DNA of 64,000 nt from an uncultured Nocardioides sp. (GCF_947488515.1 NZ_CANKZF010000001.1:930001-994000); one strand, 5' to 3'; positions 49,137 to 58,192 are shown, counted from the first letter of the stretch. Translations and numbers: made by a program. The notes: a model not told the origin generated them from the letters alone.

Positions 49137-50405
49137 ATGAGAACGCTCTGCCACGACCTGTCCGCCTCGACGCCCGGCGAGGGGGTCACCCTCGAGGGCT
49201 GGGTGCACCGACGACGCGAGCTGGCGCGCGTGACCTTCGTGGTGCTGCGCGACCGCAGCGGGCTCGCCCAGGTGGTGCTGCCCGCCGGGACCGACGTACC
49301 CCCGGAGGAGACGGTCGTCCGGGTCATCGGCACCGCCACGGCCAACGCCCAGGCGCCCGGTGGTGTGGAGGTCACCGACGCCGTCCTCAAGTCCTTGACC
49401 GAGCCGGCCCGCACCTCTCCGGCCGAGCTGTGGCGGCCCACCCTCGACGTCTCGCTCCCGACGCTCCTCGACCACGCCCCGGTCCTGTGGCGTCATCCGG
49501 CCCAGCGTGCGCGCTGGCAGCTCGCGGCAGCGTCGCTGCGCGGCTTCCGCTCCACGCTCGACGGACTCGGCTTCACCGAGGTCACCACCCCCAAGGTCGT
49601 CGGTACGGCGACCGAGTCGGGGGCGAACGTGTTCCCGGTCGACTGGTTCGGGAGACCGGCGTACCTCGCCCAGAGCCCCCAGTTCTACAAGCAGCAGCTG
49701 GTCGGCGTCTTCGAGCAGGTCTACGAGGTCGGACCGGTGTTCCGCGCCGAGCCGCACGACACCGTCCGGCACCTCGCGGAGTACCGCTCGCTCGACGTCG
49801 AGCTCGGCTTCATCCGCGACCACCGAGAGGTGCTGGCGGTGCTGCGCGACGTGCTCGCCGGCATGGTCGAGGCGGCCGCGTCCGAGGAGGCGGCGGTCGC
49901 CAGCACGGGCGCGTCGTTGCCGGCGGTGCCCGACGCGATCCCGGTCATCCACTTCGCCGACGCGCTCGCGCTCGTCGGTGCGCCGGCCGACGAGCCGGAC
50001 CTGGCGCCCGAGCACGAGCGCGCCCTCGGCGCCTGGGCGCTGGCCGAGCACGGCAGCGACTTCCTCGCCGTCGAGGGCTATCCGATGGCGAAGCGGCCGT
50101 TCTACACGCATCCACAGCCCGACGACGACCGCTGGTCCAACTCCTTCGACCTGCTGTTCCGCGGCCTGGAGCTGGTCACGGGGGGTCAGCGGCTCCATCG
50201 GGCGTCGGACTATGAGCGCGCGATCCGCGCGCGCGGCGAGGACCCGGCGGCGTACGACGCCTACCTGCAGGCGTTCCGGCACGGGATGCCGCCGCACGGC
50301 GGGTTCGCCATCGGTCTCGAGCGGTGGGTCGCCCGGCTCGTCCGGGCGGCCAACGTCCGCGAGGTCACGCTCTTCCCGCGCGACCTGAACCGGCTGACGC
50401 CGTAG
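49137..50405 (+). CDS. aspS: Archaeal-type aspartyl-tRNA synthetase (Asp, possibly Asn)
   Basis: A 422-residue class IIb synthetase lacking the bacterial GAD insertion, so it is of the short archaeal/eukaryotic type. An N-terminal OB-fold (GEGVTLEGWVHRRRELARVT) binds the anticodon. The class II catalytic domain has motif 1 near 148, motif 2 as YEVGPVFRAEPHDTVRHLAE at about 195-214 and motif 3 as PPHGGFAIGLERWVARL near 385. Actinobacteria normally carry a bacterial-type AspRS plus GatCAB for asparagine, so this would be a second copy, perhaps non-discriminating or Asn-directed. ATG 49137 follows GGAGG (49128-49132), which a hairpin in the T-box leader can hide. Confidence 0.85.
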   Translation: MRTLCHDLSASTPGEGVTLEGWVHRRRELARVTFVVLRDRSGLAQVVLPAGTDVPPEETVVRVIGTATANAQAPGGVEVTDAVLKSLTEPARTSPAELWRPTLDVSLPTLLDHAPVLWRHPAQRARWQLAAASLRGFRSTLDGLGFTEVTTPKVVGTATESGANVFPVDWFGRPAYLAQSPQFYKQQLVGVFEQVYEVGPVFRAEPHDTVRHLAEYRSLDVELGFIRDHREVLAVLRDVLAGMVEAAASEEAAVASTGASLPAVPDAIPVIHFADALALVGAPADEPDLAPEHERALGAWALAEHGSDFLAVEGYPMAKRPFYTHPQPDDDRWSNSFDLLFRGLELVTGGQRLHRASDYERAIRARGEDPAAYDAYLQAFRHGMPPHGGFAIGLERWVARLVRAANVREVTLFPRDLNRLTP

Positions 50406-50410
50406 ACCGG

Positions 50411-50459
50411 GGTCGAGTGCGCAGCCCCGTGGCGACTACTACCGCGAGCGCACTCGACC
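50411..50459. terminator. 12-bp inverted repeat between convergent genes
   Basis: GGTCGAGTGCGC (50411-50422) and GCGCACTCGACC (50448-50459) are perfect complements separated by 25 nt. They occupy the 63-bp gap between the tRNA synthetase and the convergent VanW-family gene, so a bidirectional terminator is likely. There is no T-tract. Confidence 0.6.
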
Positions 50460-50468
50460 AGCGGCCGG

Positions 50469-52217
50469 CTACTCGTCGACCGCGTCGGGGTTGGTGCAGA
50501 TCACCGTGTCGCTGGGGGTGTAGGTCGTGCTGAAGACCTCGTCGTCACGCGTCTCGGTGTTCTCACCGACCGGCTGGAAGTAGCGGACCACGTCGATGTC
50601 GAAGCCGCCGAAACCTTCGTTCTCGTGGCAGGTCAGCGAGTCGATGCGCCGCGTCTTGTGCGGCGTGAGGTTGTGGCGCTCGCCGGTGGTGGTGGTGATG
50701 TCCCAGTACTTCGTGGAGTACATGCTGACGGTCACCGCACCGGAGGACGACGGCGTCGAGTTCGTGAACGAGGTGTCGATCAGCACCCCGTAGGGGGTGT
50801 CGTTGCGGAACTGCAGGTCGACGGCGCCCCACGCGACGGTCGCCTCGCGCCCGATCGGGTAGCGGTCGATGTAGAACGAGTGCGGCTTGTGCTCGACGTC
50901 CTCGAGCCCGGCGAAGAACATGCCGTTGAACAGGGTGGTGGCCATCTGCGAGACGCCGCCGCCGAGGTCCTGCACGAGGATGCCGTCGTTGATGACGTAG
51001 CCCTTGGTGAAGCCGTTGGCCTCGGTGCGCTCGCCGACGGTGTCGTTCAGGGAGAAGGTCTCGCCGGGCTTGAGCAGCGTGCCGTCGATGAGTGCCGCGG
51101 CACGACCGATGTTGACGTTGCGGTACTCCGCGTAGGGGAAGTAGGTCGTGAAGGTCGAGACCCGCTCGCGGACCCGCAGCGCGCGGGCCTCCTTGGTGGT
51201 GAAGTCGGGCTTGGCCACCGTGGCCGTGAGGGCCAGGGTCCGCTCGCCCTGCGGCTTGGCGACGGCGCCGAGGAAGCCGGCCTCGAGCTCGGCGGGGTCG
51301 AAGGTGACGCCCGGCTTGGCCGGGACGACCTGCGGTCGGCCGCCGACCAGCGCGACAGTGGCGTCGACCGGCGCGCCCTGCGTGATCCGGGCGCCGACGA
51401 CCTCGTTGAGCTTCGCCGGGTCGAGGGTCGGCACCAGCTCGCCGTTGGTCGGGACCAGGGTGAGGGCGGCCGTGTAGTCGGCCGGGAACACCTTGACGTT
51501 CGAGCCCTCGAACGTCAGCGTGACGGGCGCCGCGACCGCCGGGGACGCGAAGCCGTCGAGGGCCTCCTGGACGTCGGAGCCGTCGATGTCGGGCTGCACC
51601 TCGGCCATCTCGAGGGCGACGACGTCGGGGTCCTCGTCGAGGAACGCCCCCTGGAGCGCGGTCAGGGTGTCGCTGGGGTCGAGCGCCTTGCCCGTGCGAG
51701 CGTCGGTGGTCTTGATCTGCGCGCCGTCGAAGGCGACGGCCCCGTCACGAGCCGTGGCGCCGTACTGCTCGTCGGCACCGGTGAGGAACGCGTTGTAGGT
51801 GGGCTCGTCGACCTCGACCTCGGCGTCGAAGGCCTCACCACCGGTGAAGTAGTTCCAGAGCCGGACCGGGTCCCAGCTCTCCTTGCCCCCGGCCTCGGCG
51901 ACCGAGGACTGGTAGTCGACCGAGAGCCCGGCCCGGGCGGGGTCGACGGCCACCGGCTCGCCGTCGACGGTCGTCGCGATGTCGCGCGCGACCCGGTCAG
52001 CGAGCCCGGCGCGGAGCCGCTCGGCGGCCTCGTCCTGGGGGTGCCCGCCGATGCGGACACCGGCGACCGTCGTGTTGCGCGGGACCTTGTCGCCGGCGAC
52101 GTAGTGCGCGGCGACGTAGGTCCCGCCGAAGAGCACCACGAGCCCGAGGAGCAGCCACAGCACGACCTTGGCGCCCGCCTTCTCGCGGGGCTGCGCGCTG
52201 GTCTGGTTGGTCGGCAC
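50469..52217 (-). CDS. VanW-family cell-envelope protein
   Basis: A 582-residue membrane-anchored protein. A short cytoplasmic start and one helix (VVLWLLLGLVVLFGGTYVAA) are followed by about 350 residues of repeated beta-rich PG_binding_4-like domains (ARAGLSVDYQSSVAEAG, LVPTNGELVPTLDPAKLNEV). The VanW domain comes next, with STFTTYFPYAEYRNVNIGRA, LKPGETFSLNDTVGERTEAN, GYVINDGILVQDLGGGVSQM and DVEHKPHSFYIDRYPIGREA. VanW domains occur in vancomycin-resistance clusters, but the biochemical role is unknown. It acts outside the membrane on the wall. It is downstream of the mshB-DUF6113 pair by 9 bp. Confidence 0.92.
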   Translation of the reverse strand: MPTNQTSAQPREKAGAKVVLWLLLGLVVLFGGTYVAAHYVAGDKVPRNTTVAGVRIGGHPQDEAAERLRAGLADRVARDIATTVDGEPVAVDPARAGLSVDYQSSVAEAGGKESWDPVRLWNYFTGGEAFDAEVEVDEPTYNAFLTGADEQYGATARDGAVAFDGAQIKTTDARTGKALDPSDTLTALQGAFLDEDPDVVALEMAEVQPDIDGSDVQEALDGFASPAVAAPVTLTFEGSNVKVFPADYTAALTLVPTNGELVPTLDPAKLNEVVGARITQGAPVDATVALVGGRPQVVPAKPGVTFDPAELEAGFLGAVAKPQGERTLALTATVAKPDFTTKEARALRVRERVSTFTTYFPYAEYRNVNIGRAAALIDGTLLKPGETFSLNDTVGERTEANGFTKGYVINDGILVQDLGGGVSQMATTLFNGMFFAGLEDVEHKPHSFYIDRYPIGREATVAWGAVDLQFRNDTPYGVLIDTSFTNSTPSSSGAVTVSMYSTKYWDITTTTGERHNLTPHKTRRIDSLTCHENEGFGGFDIDVVRYFQPVGENTETRDDEVFSTTYTPSDTVICTNPDAVDE

Positions 52218-52226
52218 GCGGCGAGT

Positions 52227-52601
52227 CTAGGAGGGCAGACCACGAACTCCCGGATCGTCGGCGCGCCCCGGCCGCGTCTCCCCGGACGTACGACGTCCCG
52301 CGCCGGCGGTCGCCACGGCGGCCACCAGGAGCACCGCGGAGCCGGCCAGGAACGACCACCCGGCCGCGTCCCCGCTGATCAGGAAGCCGCCGCCCGGACG
52401 CTCCAGCGCGCCACGCAGGACCGGCACGCACCAGCCCACCGCGAACGCCAGCCGCACTCCTCCCGGCGGCAGCCAGGCGAGGGTGGCGAGCGCGGCGGCA
52501 AGGGCCAGGGCGAGGCCCCACCAGCGCTGGTGGACGAGCGTGCCCGCGGCACCGGACACGAGCCCGACGACGAGGGCCGCCAGCCCGTAGGCCGCCCTCA
52601 C
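52227..52601 (-). CDS. DUF6113 family membrane protein
   Basis: A 124-residue membrane protein with four helices (about residues 5-22, 30-48, 52-70 and 80-98) and a basic tail rich in Arg, Gly and Asp. The helices include AAYGLAALVVGLVSGAAGTL and WWGLALALAAALATLAWLPP, with GGGFLISGDAAGWSFLAGSA typical of the actinobacterial DUF6113 family found next to mshB. Function unknown. GTG 52601 overlaps the mshB stop as GTGA, so the two are co-translated. Confidence 0.8.
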   Translation of the reverse strand: MRAAYGLAALVVGLVSGAAGTLVHQRWWGLALALAAALATLAWLPPGGVRLAFAVGWCVPVLRGALERPGGGFLISGDAAGWSFLAGSAVLLVAAVATAGAGRRTSGETRPGRADDPGVRGLPS

Positions 52602-53500
52602 AGCCCCGCGAACAGGTCCTCCTCGAACCCGTCCGCGTCCGTCGCGCCGGCGGTGCCCCGCGCCAGGCGGTAGTACTCCTCCGCCCACCACGAGTGGCCG
52701 CTCTCGGCGCCGGAGAAGAAGTGGCCGTCCTGCTCGACCTGGGTCGCGTGCTTGGCCAGGGCATCCATCTTCCGCTGGACCGTCTCCCTCCCGTCGACGC
52801 GCGCGCTGATCAGCTCGTCAGGCGTCACGAACGGCGGCAGCTTGCCGTCGGGCTCCATGCCCTTGAAGGTCTCGGTGTCGCCCGACTCGCGGAGCTCGCG
52901 CAGGCTCCCCCGCATCCGCGACTCGCTCATCGCGGTCCAGTAGATCTTGGCGATGTCGTGCGGCTCGCCAAGCTCGAGCCGGTAGGACGGCACGGCCGCC
53001 AGCTGGGCGGCGTACATCGCCACGCGGTGGGCCTGGATGTGGTCGGGGTGGCCGTAGCCGCCGAACTGGTCGTAGGTGACGAGCACCTGCGGCCGCACCT
53101 CGCGGATCACCTTCACCAGCTCGTCGGCCGCCTCGGTGAGGTCGGCGTTCCAGAAGGCGTTGTCGGGGATCTCCTCGGCGGGGATCGCGTGCCCCTCCTC
53201 GTGCCACGCCATGCCCGAGTCGTGGAAGCGGCCGAAGCCGCCGAGGAAGCGGTGGTCGGTGACGCCGATGACCTTCATCGCCTCGTCCAGCTCGCCGCGG
53301 CGGTGCTCCCCGAGCCCGCCCTTCTCCTCGTAGGCGAGGTAGGAGAGCTCGGGCACCAGCACCTCGCCCATCTCGCCGGCGGTGCAGGTCACGAGGGTGA
53401 CGCCGACACCGTCGTCGACGTAGCGCGCCATGGTGGCGCCGTTGTTGATGCACTCGTCGTCGGGGTGGGCGTGGACGAGCAGCATGCGGTGGTCGGTCAT
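52598..53500 (-). CDS. mshB: GlcNAc-Ins deacetylase (mycothiol synthesis)
   Basis: A 300-residue zinc deacetylase that converts GlcNAc-Ins to GlcN-Ins, the third step of mycothiol synthesis. The zinc-binding AHPDDECINNG lies at residues 11-21, with His, Asp and Asp as ligand/catalytic residues. YDQFGGYGHPDHIQAHRVAM near residue 145 supplies the second histidine ligand, and DELVKVIREVRPQVLVTYDQ lies just before it. The length is normal. ATG 53500 overlaps the upstream small gene as ATGA. It is first-order evidence that this organism uses mycothiol, which fits the two DinB-type genes elsewhere in the window. Confidence 0.94.
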   Translation of the reverse strand: MTDHRMLLVHAHPDDECINNGATMARYVDDGVGVTLVTCTAGEMGEVLVPELSYLAYEEKGGLGEHRRGELDEAMKVIGVTDHRFLGGFGRFHDSGMAWHEEGHAIPAEEIPDNAFWNADLTEAADELVKVIREVRPQVLVTYDQFGGYGHPDHIQAHRVAMYAAQLAAVPSYRLELGEPHDIAKIYWTAMSESRMRGSLRELRESGDTETFKGMEPDGKLPPFVTPDELISARVDGRETVQRKMDALAKHATQVEQDGHFFSGAESGHSWWAEEYYRLARGTAGATDADGFEEDLFAGL

Positions 53501-53817
53501 GGGTCAGAGCCTAGATCGGGCCGCTTGATCCGCCGGGGCGCGGTCGGGAGGTGCAGCGGCGGGGGCGCCGGCAGCCCGGCGCCGCCGGCGCCGTCCGGGC
53601 CGTCCTCCTCGTCGAGCCAGCCGTCGTGGGTGTCGACGAGGACCTCGAGCATGAACGCCGGGGCGTCGCTCAGCACCGCCCACGGGTGGTCCTCGTCGTC
53701 GTCCTCCCCCGCCAGTCGCTCGCGCGCCACGTCGGCCTCGAAGCCGTCGGCGCGGAGCCGGGCCATGACGGCCCGTGCATCGTCCTCGTCGAAGAAGATC
53801 GCCCTCACGGGGGTCAT
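53497..53817 (-). CDS. Small acidic protein upstream of mshB
   Basis: A 106-residue protein of unknown function. It has a ferredoxin-like or ACT-like beginning (VRAIFFDEDDARAVMARLRA, DGFEADVARERLAGEDDDED) and a central helix (AVLSDAPAFMLEVLVDTHDG), followed by a Gly/Pro-rich, basic C-terminus. No family is recognised. ATG 53817 gives MTPVRAIFF; a GTG at the fourth codon is an alternative. It overlaps mshB by 4 bp and is divergent from the beta-rich protein at 53850 across only 32 bp. Confidence 0.65.
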   Translation of the reverse strand: MTPVRAIFFDEDDARAVMARLRADGFEADVARERLAGEDDDEDHPWAVLSDAPAFMLEVLVDTHDGWLDEEDGPDGAGGAGLPAPPPLHLPTAPRRIKRPDLGSDP

Positions 53818-53849
53818 TCTCCACCGCGGCCGCTGGCTAGTGTCGGAGG

Positions 53850-54956
53850 ATGACCACCGCCTCGGAGCCGCCGAACGTCCAGGGCGTCCGGCTGCGACGC
53901 ACCGACGAGAACGTCCGCGAGATCGCGGCCCTCGCCGCGGTGCTCGGAGAGCCCACCGGCCTCGACGGGCTGCTCGGCGACCTCAAGTACGACGTGCGGC
54001 GGGCGCGGGTCGTGCCCCGGCTGCTGGGCCGGGCGGTGCGCGAGGCGTACCGCTGGGACGACTACGACGAGCGCGACGAGCAGTGGTACCCCCAGGGCAT
54101 CTCGACGAGCGCGGACTCCTCCGACACCGAGGACATCGGTGGTCGCCGGGTCGTGGTCACGACCTGGTACTCCACGGGCAGGGACGGCGTGAAGCGCGGC
54201 TCCCGCGTGACCTTCGTCGACCTGGACTCCGGGAAGTACCGCCACGTGCTCCTGGTCTCGCCCGTCTTCGACAAGGCCGGCAACCTCACCCTGCGGCCGA
54301 TGAGCATCCACGCCGGGGGCATCGTGTGGGCCGGCCCCTACCTCCACATCGCGGCCACGAGCCGCGGCTTCGTCACCGCGCGGGTCGACGACATCATGCG
54401 GGTGGCCGGGGACGACGACCACCCCGACCGGCTCGGCATCGAGGGGAGCTCGCTCTACTCCTACGGGCACCGCTACGTCCTGCCGGTCCGCTTCACCTAC
54501 CAGGCCTTCGCCGACGAGGGTCACGAGAAGCTGCGCTACTCCTTCATGTCGCTCGACCGCCGCTCGGAACCCCCGGCGCTGCTCGCGGGCGAGTACGCCC
54601 TCGACCCCGACGCGACGACCCGGCTGGCGCGCTACGAGCTCGATCCGGCGACGTGGCAGCTCGCCACGGGCGACGACGGCTTCTCGCGGCCGCTCGCGAT
54701 CGACGAGGGCGGGGTGCGACAGATGCAGGGCGCCGTCCTGGCCGGGGGTCGCTACCACGTGACGGTGTCCCATGGGCCGTGGATGCCGGGCAGCATCTTC
54801 GCCGGCCGTCCCGGCTCGATGCGCGAGCGGCGCTGGGCGCTCCCGATGGGGCCGGAGGACCTGACCTACTGGCCCTCGACCGACCGGATCTGGTCGGTCA
54901 CCGAGCACCCCCGCCGCCGGTGGATCGTGTCGATGGACCGGCGCTGGTTCGACTGA
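53850..54956 (+). CDS. Beta-rich conserved hypothetical protein
   Basis: A 368-residue protein with no signal peptide and many short strands, for example GGRRVVVTTWYSTGRDGVKR, GSRVTFVDLDSGKYRHVLLV, SIHAGGIVWAGPYLHIAATS and LYSYGHRYVLPVRFTY. The repeated hydrophobic strands suggest a beta-propeller or beta-barrel fold, perhaps an enzyme-like propeller, but no catalytic signature is clear. It resembles actinobacterial hypothetical proteins. It stands alone, divergent from the mshB operon and convergent on the thioesterase gene. Confidence 0.6.
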   Translation: MTTASEPPNVQGVRLRRTDENVREIAALAAVLGEPTGLDGLLGDLKYDVRRARVVPRLLGRAVREAYRWDDYDERDEQWYPQGISTSADSSDTEDIGGRRVVVTTWYSTGRDGVKRGSRVTFVDLDSGKYRHVLLVSPVFDKAGNLTLRPMSIHAGGIVWAGPYLHIAATSRGFVTARVDDIMRVAGDDDHPDRLGIEGSSLYSYGHRYVLPVRFTYQAFADEGHEKLRYSFMSLDRRSEPPALLAGEYALDPDATTRLARYELDPATWQLATGDDGFSRPLAIDEGGVRQMQGAVLAGGRYHVTVSHGPWMPGSIFAGRPGSMRERRWALPMGPEDLTYWPSTDRIWSVTEHPRRRWIVSMDRRWFD

Positions 54957-54970
54957 GCCCGGATCCGGGC
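54957..54970. terminator. 14-bp palindrome at convergent gene ends
   Basis: GCCCGGATCCGGGC starts at the base after the stop codon of the beta-rich protein gene and is fully self-complementary. Only 19 bp separate this gene from the convergent thioesterase gene, so the dyad probably ends transcription on both sides. The arms are short and there is no T-tract. Confidence 0.4.
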
Positions 54971-54975
54971 TGAGG

Positions 54976-55782
54976 TCAGGCGCGCGGCTGCATCGCCAGC
55001 TGACGACTCTGGGCGACGAGGCGACCGGCGGAGTCCCAGACCTCGCAGTCCTCCTCGAACATCCCGCCGGCGACGTTGCGGGTGCGGTGCGAGACCTTCA
55101 ACCAGCCCGGCGCGGGGACGGCCCGGACGTGGACGCTGAGCTCGAGGGTCGGCGCCCAGCCGGGGCGGCCGAGGTCGAAGGTGACCGGCGGCAGGGCGTC
55201 GCAGACCATGAGCAGACCGACGGGGTCGACGTCGTGGCCGTCGGCCATCCGGAACCATGCCTGGATGTGGCCGTTGCCGCTCGGGGCGCCCATCGCCCAC
55301 CCCACGGTCGCCGGGTCGAAGCGCATGTCGAAGCGGTCCAGCAGGGGCGCCATCCGGCGGACGTCCTCGGGGGCCAGCGACGCCGGGACGCACTCGTCGA
55401 TCGGCGGCAGGATGGGCTCCTCGGCGGTGGTGCCCACGTCCGAGGGCATCGCCCGCAGGTCGCCGTACGTCGCCAGGGCGGTGATGCGGGCGGTGCCCTC
55501 CTGGCCGAGCTCGGCCGCCACGGTCGCGACCGAGCCGCCCTCGCGCAGCACGCGCGTGGAGACCTGTGCCGGCCCGGGCCGCGAGGCGGAGAGGTAGTAG
55601 GCGCTGACCGCCAGCGGGTGCGGCTTGGCCGGCACGGCCTCGGCGATCGCCCGGCCGATGACGCCGAGGAGGTAGCCGCCGTTGACGCCACCGCCGACCA
55701 CCCAGCCGGGGTCGAGCTCGGCGCCGAAGAGGCCGTCACCGGCCGCGGTCAGGGAGGTGTGGGTGTCCCACTCGGAGGCCAT
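54976..55782 (-). CDS. TesB-like acyl-CoA thioesterase family protein
   Basis: A 268-residue protein built of two hot-dog folds in the TesB/acyl-CoA thioesterase II arrangement. The first hot-dog has VVGGGVNGGYLLGVIGRAIA and HPLAVSAYYLSASRPGPAQV near residues 28-75. The second includes MGAPSGNGHIQAWFRMADGH near 163 and LLMVCDALPPVTFDLG near 190, where the usual catalytic aspartate is present in CDALPP. GMFEEDCEVWDSAGRLVAQS closes the sheet. The enzyme hydrolyses acyl-CoA; chain length unknown. It is co-directional with a GH43-like gene 25 bp upstream. Confidence 0.88.
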   Translation of the reverse strand: MASEWDTHTSLTAAGDGLFGAELDPGWVVGGGVNGGYLLGVIGRAIAEAVPAKPHPLAVSAYYLSASRPGPAQVSTRVLREGGSVATVAAELGQEGTARITALATYGDLRAMPSDVGTTAEEPILPPIDECVPASLAPEDVRRMAPLLDRFDMRFDPATVGWAMGAPSGNGHIQAWFRMADGHDVDPVGLLMVCDALPPVTFDLGRPGWAPTLELSVHVRAVPAPGWLKVSHRTRNVAGGMFEEDCEVWDSAGRLVAQSRQLAMQPRA

Positions 55783-55807
55783 CCCCCGAGCCTAGAACGG
55801 GCTCCGG

Positions 55808-56857
55808 TCAGCGGGCCCGGAGCCAGCGGGTGACCTGCGGCACACCGTCGAGCCAGCCCAGCTCGGCGGCGTACAGCGCCCGCCGGCCCCGCTGGCCGGG
55901 CTTGTGGTCCCACTTGCCGGTGCCGGTGCACGGGAGCACGGTGTCGCGGCAGGTCCAGCCGTGCAGGAACGCCGTCAGCTCGCCGTCCTTGCGCTCCACC
56001 AGGTCGGCACCACCCGGGCCGCACAGGCCGGTGGTCGTCGTGTCGAGGAAGACCCCGCCGACGGCTGCCGTCCAGTCGAGCAGCGCGGTCGAGCGGCGCC
56101 ACGTCGTCCGGTAGCCGCAGCGCGTCCAGTCCCCCTCCGAGGCCAGCAGCACGTAGCCCTCGGGCCGCAGGGTCAGGACCGGGTTCTCCAGGACGCCCTC
56201 GGAGCGGAGCAGCTCCACGCTCGTCGCGCCGGTCTGCACGGACTGGCCGTCGCGGGTCAGTGGCACGACGCGGACGGTCGAGGGGATCCGGTCGGTCTTG
56301 TAGAGGAGGTACGACGACCCGTCGGCGTCGCGGAACCAGGACGGGTCGATTACCCCGGCGCGCGGGAGCGTCGGGTCGCGCGGCAGCAGCGGGTCCTGCG
56401 CGGTGGGCGTGCCGGCGTAGGACGGGCACACGAGCGGAGCACTGCCGACCGGGCGGAACGGCCCGCGCGCGGCGCGCGAACGCGCGACGCCGATGCAGCG
56501 TCCGTGCTCGCCCATGCCCTTCACCGGGGTCGCGTAGTAGAGGAGCCACTGGTTGCGCACCCGAGCCACGTCGACCGCCCACACGCCGCCCTCGCGTGAC
56601 CACGACGGCTTGTGCGTCAGCAGGCCCGGCCCGCGCCGCCACGGCCCGTCGGGCTGCCGCGACCAGGCGTGCGGGACCAGGTCGCCGGTGGCGTAGGCGA
56701 CCAGGCCGCCGGGGGCGGCCACGACCGCCGGATCGGGGAAGTCGACGTTGAGCACCGGGCGCGGCACCCACTCGTCGGCGGACGCGGGACCGGCGATCGA
56801 CAGCACGGTCGCGGCGAGCAGCAGCACGAGCAGGCGCGCTGCTCCTCGGTTCGGCAC
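55808..56857 (-). CDS. Secreted glycoside hydrolase family 43-like protein
   Basis: A 349-residue exported protein with a signal peptide (NRGAARLLVLLLAATVLSIA) and a five-bladed beta-propeller of the GH43/GH62 type. Three acidic positions match the expected pattern: Asp in NVDFPDPAVVAAP (base), Asp in GVIDPSWFRDADGSSYLLYK near residue 172 (pKa modulator) and Glu in SEGVLENPVLTLRPEGYVL near 215 (acid). It would act on arabinan- or xylan-like polysaccharides outside the cell. Several cysteines suggest disulfides. It lies between a P450 gene and a thioesterase gene in a leftward run. Confidence 0.85.
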   Translation of the reverse strand: MPNRGAARLLVLLLAATVLSIAGPASADEWVPRPVLNVDFPDPAVVAAPGGLVAYATGDLVPHAWSRQPDGPWRRGPGLLTHKPSWSREGGVWAVDVARVRNQWLLYYATPVKGMGEHGRCIGVARSRAARGPFRPVGSAPLVCPSYAGTPTAQDPLLPRDPTLPRAGVIDPSWFRDADGSSYLLYKTDRIPSTVRVVPLTRDGQSVQTGATSVELLRSEGVLENPVLTLRPEGYVLLASEGDWTRCGYRTTWRRSTALLDWTAAVGGVFLDTTTTGLCGPGGADLVERKDGELTAFLHGWTCRDTVLPCTGTGKWDHKPGQRGRRALYAAELGWLDGVPQVTRWLRAR

Positions 56858-56884
56858 CGGGGGAACCTATCCCGGAGCCTCGGC

Positions 56885-58192
56885 TCAGGGTCGGAGCGTG
56901 GCCGGGAGCGTCTCGAAGCCCCGCAGGATCCGGGTCTCCCGCCGACGGGCACCGGGCTCGAGCCGCAGGTCGGGGAACCGGTCCCAGATCGCGCGCAGGC
57001 CCACCTCACCCTCCATCCGGGCGAGCTGGGCGCCGAGGCAGTGGTGGCGGCCGGCGGAGAACGAGATGTGGTCGCGGGCGTTGGCCCGGGCGACGTCGAA
57101 GCGCAGCGGGTCGGCGAAGACCTCGGGGTCGCGGTTGGCGCCGCCGAGGATCGCGGTGACCATCGAGCCCCCGCGCACCTCCACGCCGCCGACCTCGGCG
57201 TCGCGGACCGCCATCCGGCCGGTCAGCAGCACCGGCGGGTCGAGGCGCAACGCCTCCTCGACGACGTTGGGCCACAGCAACGGGTCGGCGGTGACGCGGG
57301 CCCGCTCGTCGGGATGGTCGTGGAGCAGCGCGATGCCGTTGCCGAGCAGGTTGACCGTGGTCTCGAAGCCCGCGGCCAGGACCAGCCCGGCCGTGGCCTT
57401 CAGCTCGGTCTCGTCCAGCCCGCGACCGTCCTCGCGGGCGGCGACCAGCTGGCTGAGCAGGTCGTCGCCGGGGGTACGGCGGAGCGTCTCGAGGTGTCGG
57501 CCGAGCCAGGCGTCGAACTGCGCGAGCGCCCGGGCGGTGGACCGGTAGCGCCGGAAGCCGAGCCCCAGGTCGAGGCTCGGCGCGGCCGCCGCGCCGAAGG
57601 CGAGGACCTGTGCCCGCTCCTCCTCCGGCACCCCGAGGATCTCGGCGATGACGGTGACGGGCAGGACCGAGCAATAGGTGTCGACGAGGTCGACAGGACC
57701 CGAGGCCCGCTTCTCGAGGGAGTCGAGGAGGTCGGAGGCGATCTCCTCGGTCCGTTCGCGCAGCCGCTCCACCGCACGCATGGTGAACACGCGCGTGACG
57801 AGCTTGCGGTAGCGGGTGTGGTCGGGCGGCTCGGTCACCAGCAGCGACGGCGGCTCGACGGGGTGGAGCGTGGTCGGTGCTGCCCACCGCGAGATCCGGC
57901 CCATCGCGCCCTGGGCGGTCGGCAGCCCGGTGCGGAAGTCGTCGCTGGTGAGGACGTGGCGGACGGCAGCATGGCTGGTGGTGACGTAGCCGATGCGCGA
58001 GCGGTAGAGCGGGCCCTGCGACCGGATCTCCTCGACCAGGCCGAAGACGCCGTCCGTGCCGGTCGCCCCGAGCCGGATGAGCCTGGCCTGGAGGTCGCCC
58101 CGGTCGGCCGCCCGACGCAGGTACATCGTCGGCAGGCCGTGCGCGACGCCCCAGTGGACCGCCGACCTGAGCTCAGTGGTGGGGGCCGCCAT
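56885..58192 (-). CDS. Cytochrome P450
   Basis: A 435-residue soluble bacterial P450. The I-helix motif is AGFETTVNLLGNGIALL at about residue 255, the K-helix ExxR is VEEALRLDPPVL near 308, and the heme loop is FSAGRHHCLGAQLARME near 380 with Cys as the axial ligand; TDPPDHTRYRKLVTRVF-like EPPDHTRYRKLV lies near residue 125. It needs electron donors; the 7Fe ferredoxin at 45744-46070 is a candidate partner in the same window. The substrate is unknown. ATG 58192 (MAAPTTELRS) is taken. It is divergent from the DUF3054 gene. Confidence 0.93.
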   Translation of the reverse strand: MAAPTTELRSAVHWGVAHGLPTMYLRRAADRGDLQARLIRLGATGTDGVFGLVEEIRSQGPLYRSRIGYVTTSHAAVRHVLTSDDFRTGLPTAQGAMGRISRWAAPTTLHPVEPPSLLVTEPPDHTRYRKLVTRVFTMRAVERLRERTEEIASDLLDSLEKRASGPVDLVDTYCSVLPVTVIAEILGVPEEERAQVLAFGAAAAPSLDLGLGFRRYRSTARALAQFDAWLGRHLETLRRTPGDDLLSQLVAAREDGRGLDETELKATAGLVLAAGFETTVNLLGNGIALLHDHPDERARVTADPLLWPNVVEEALRLDPPVLLTGRMAVRDAEVGGVEVRGGSMVTAILGGANRDPEVFADPLRFDVARANARDHISFSAGRHHCLGAQLARMEGEVGLRAIWDRFPDLRLEPGARRRETRILRGFETLPATLRP

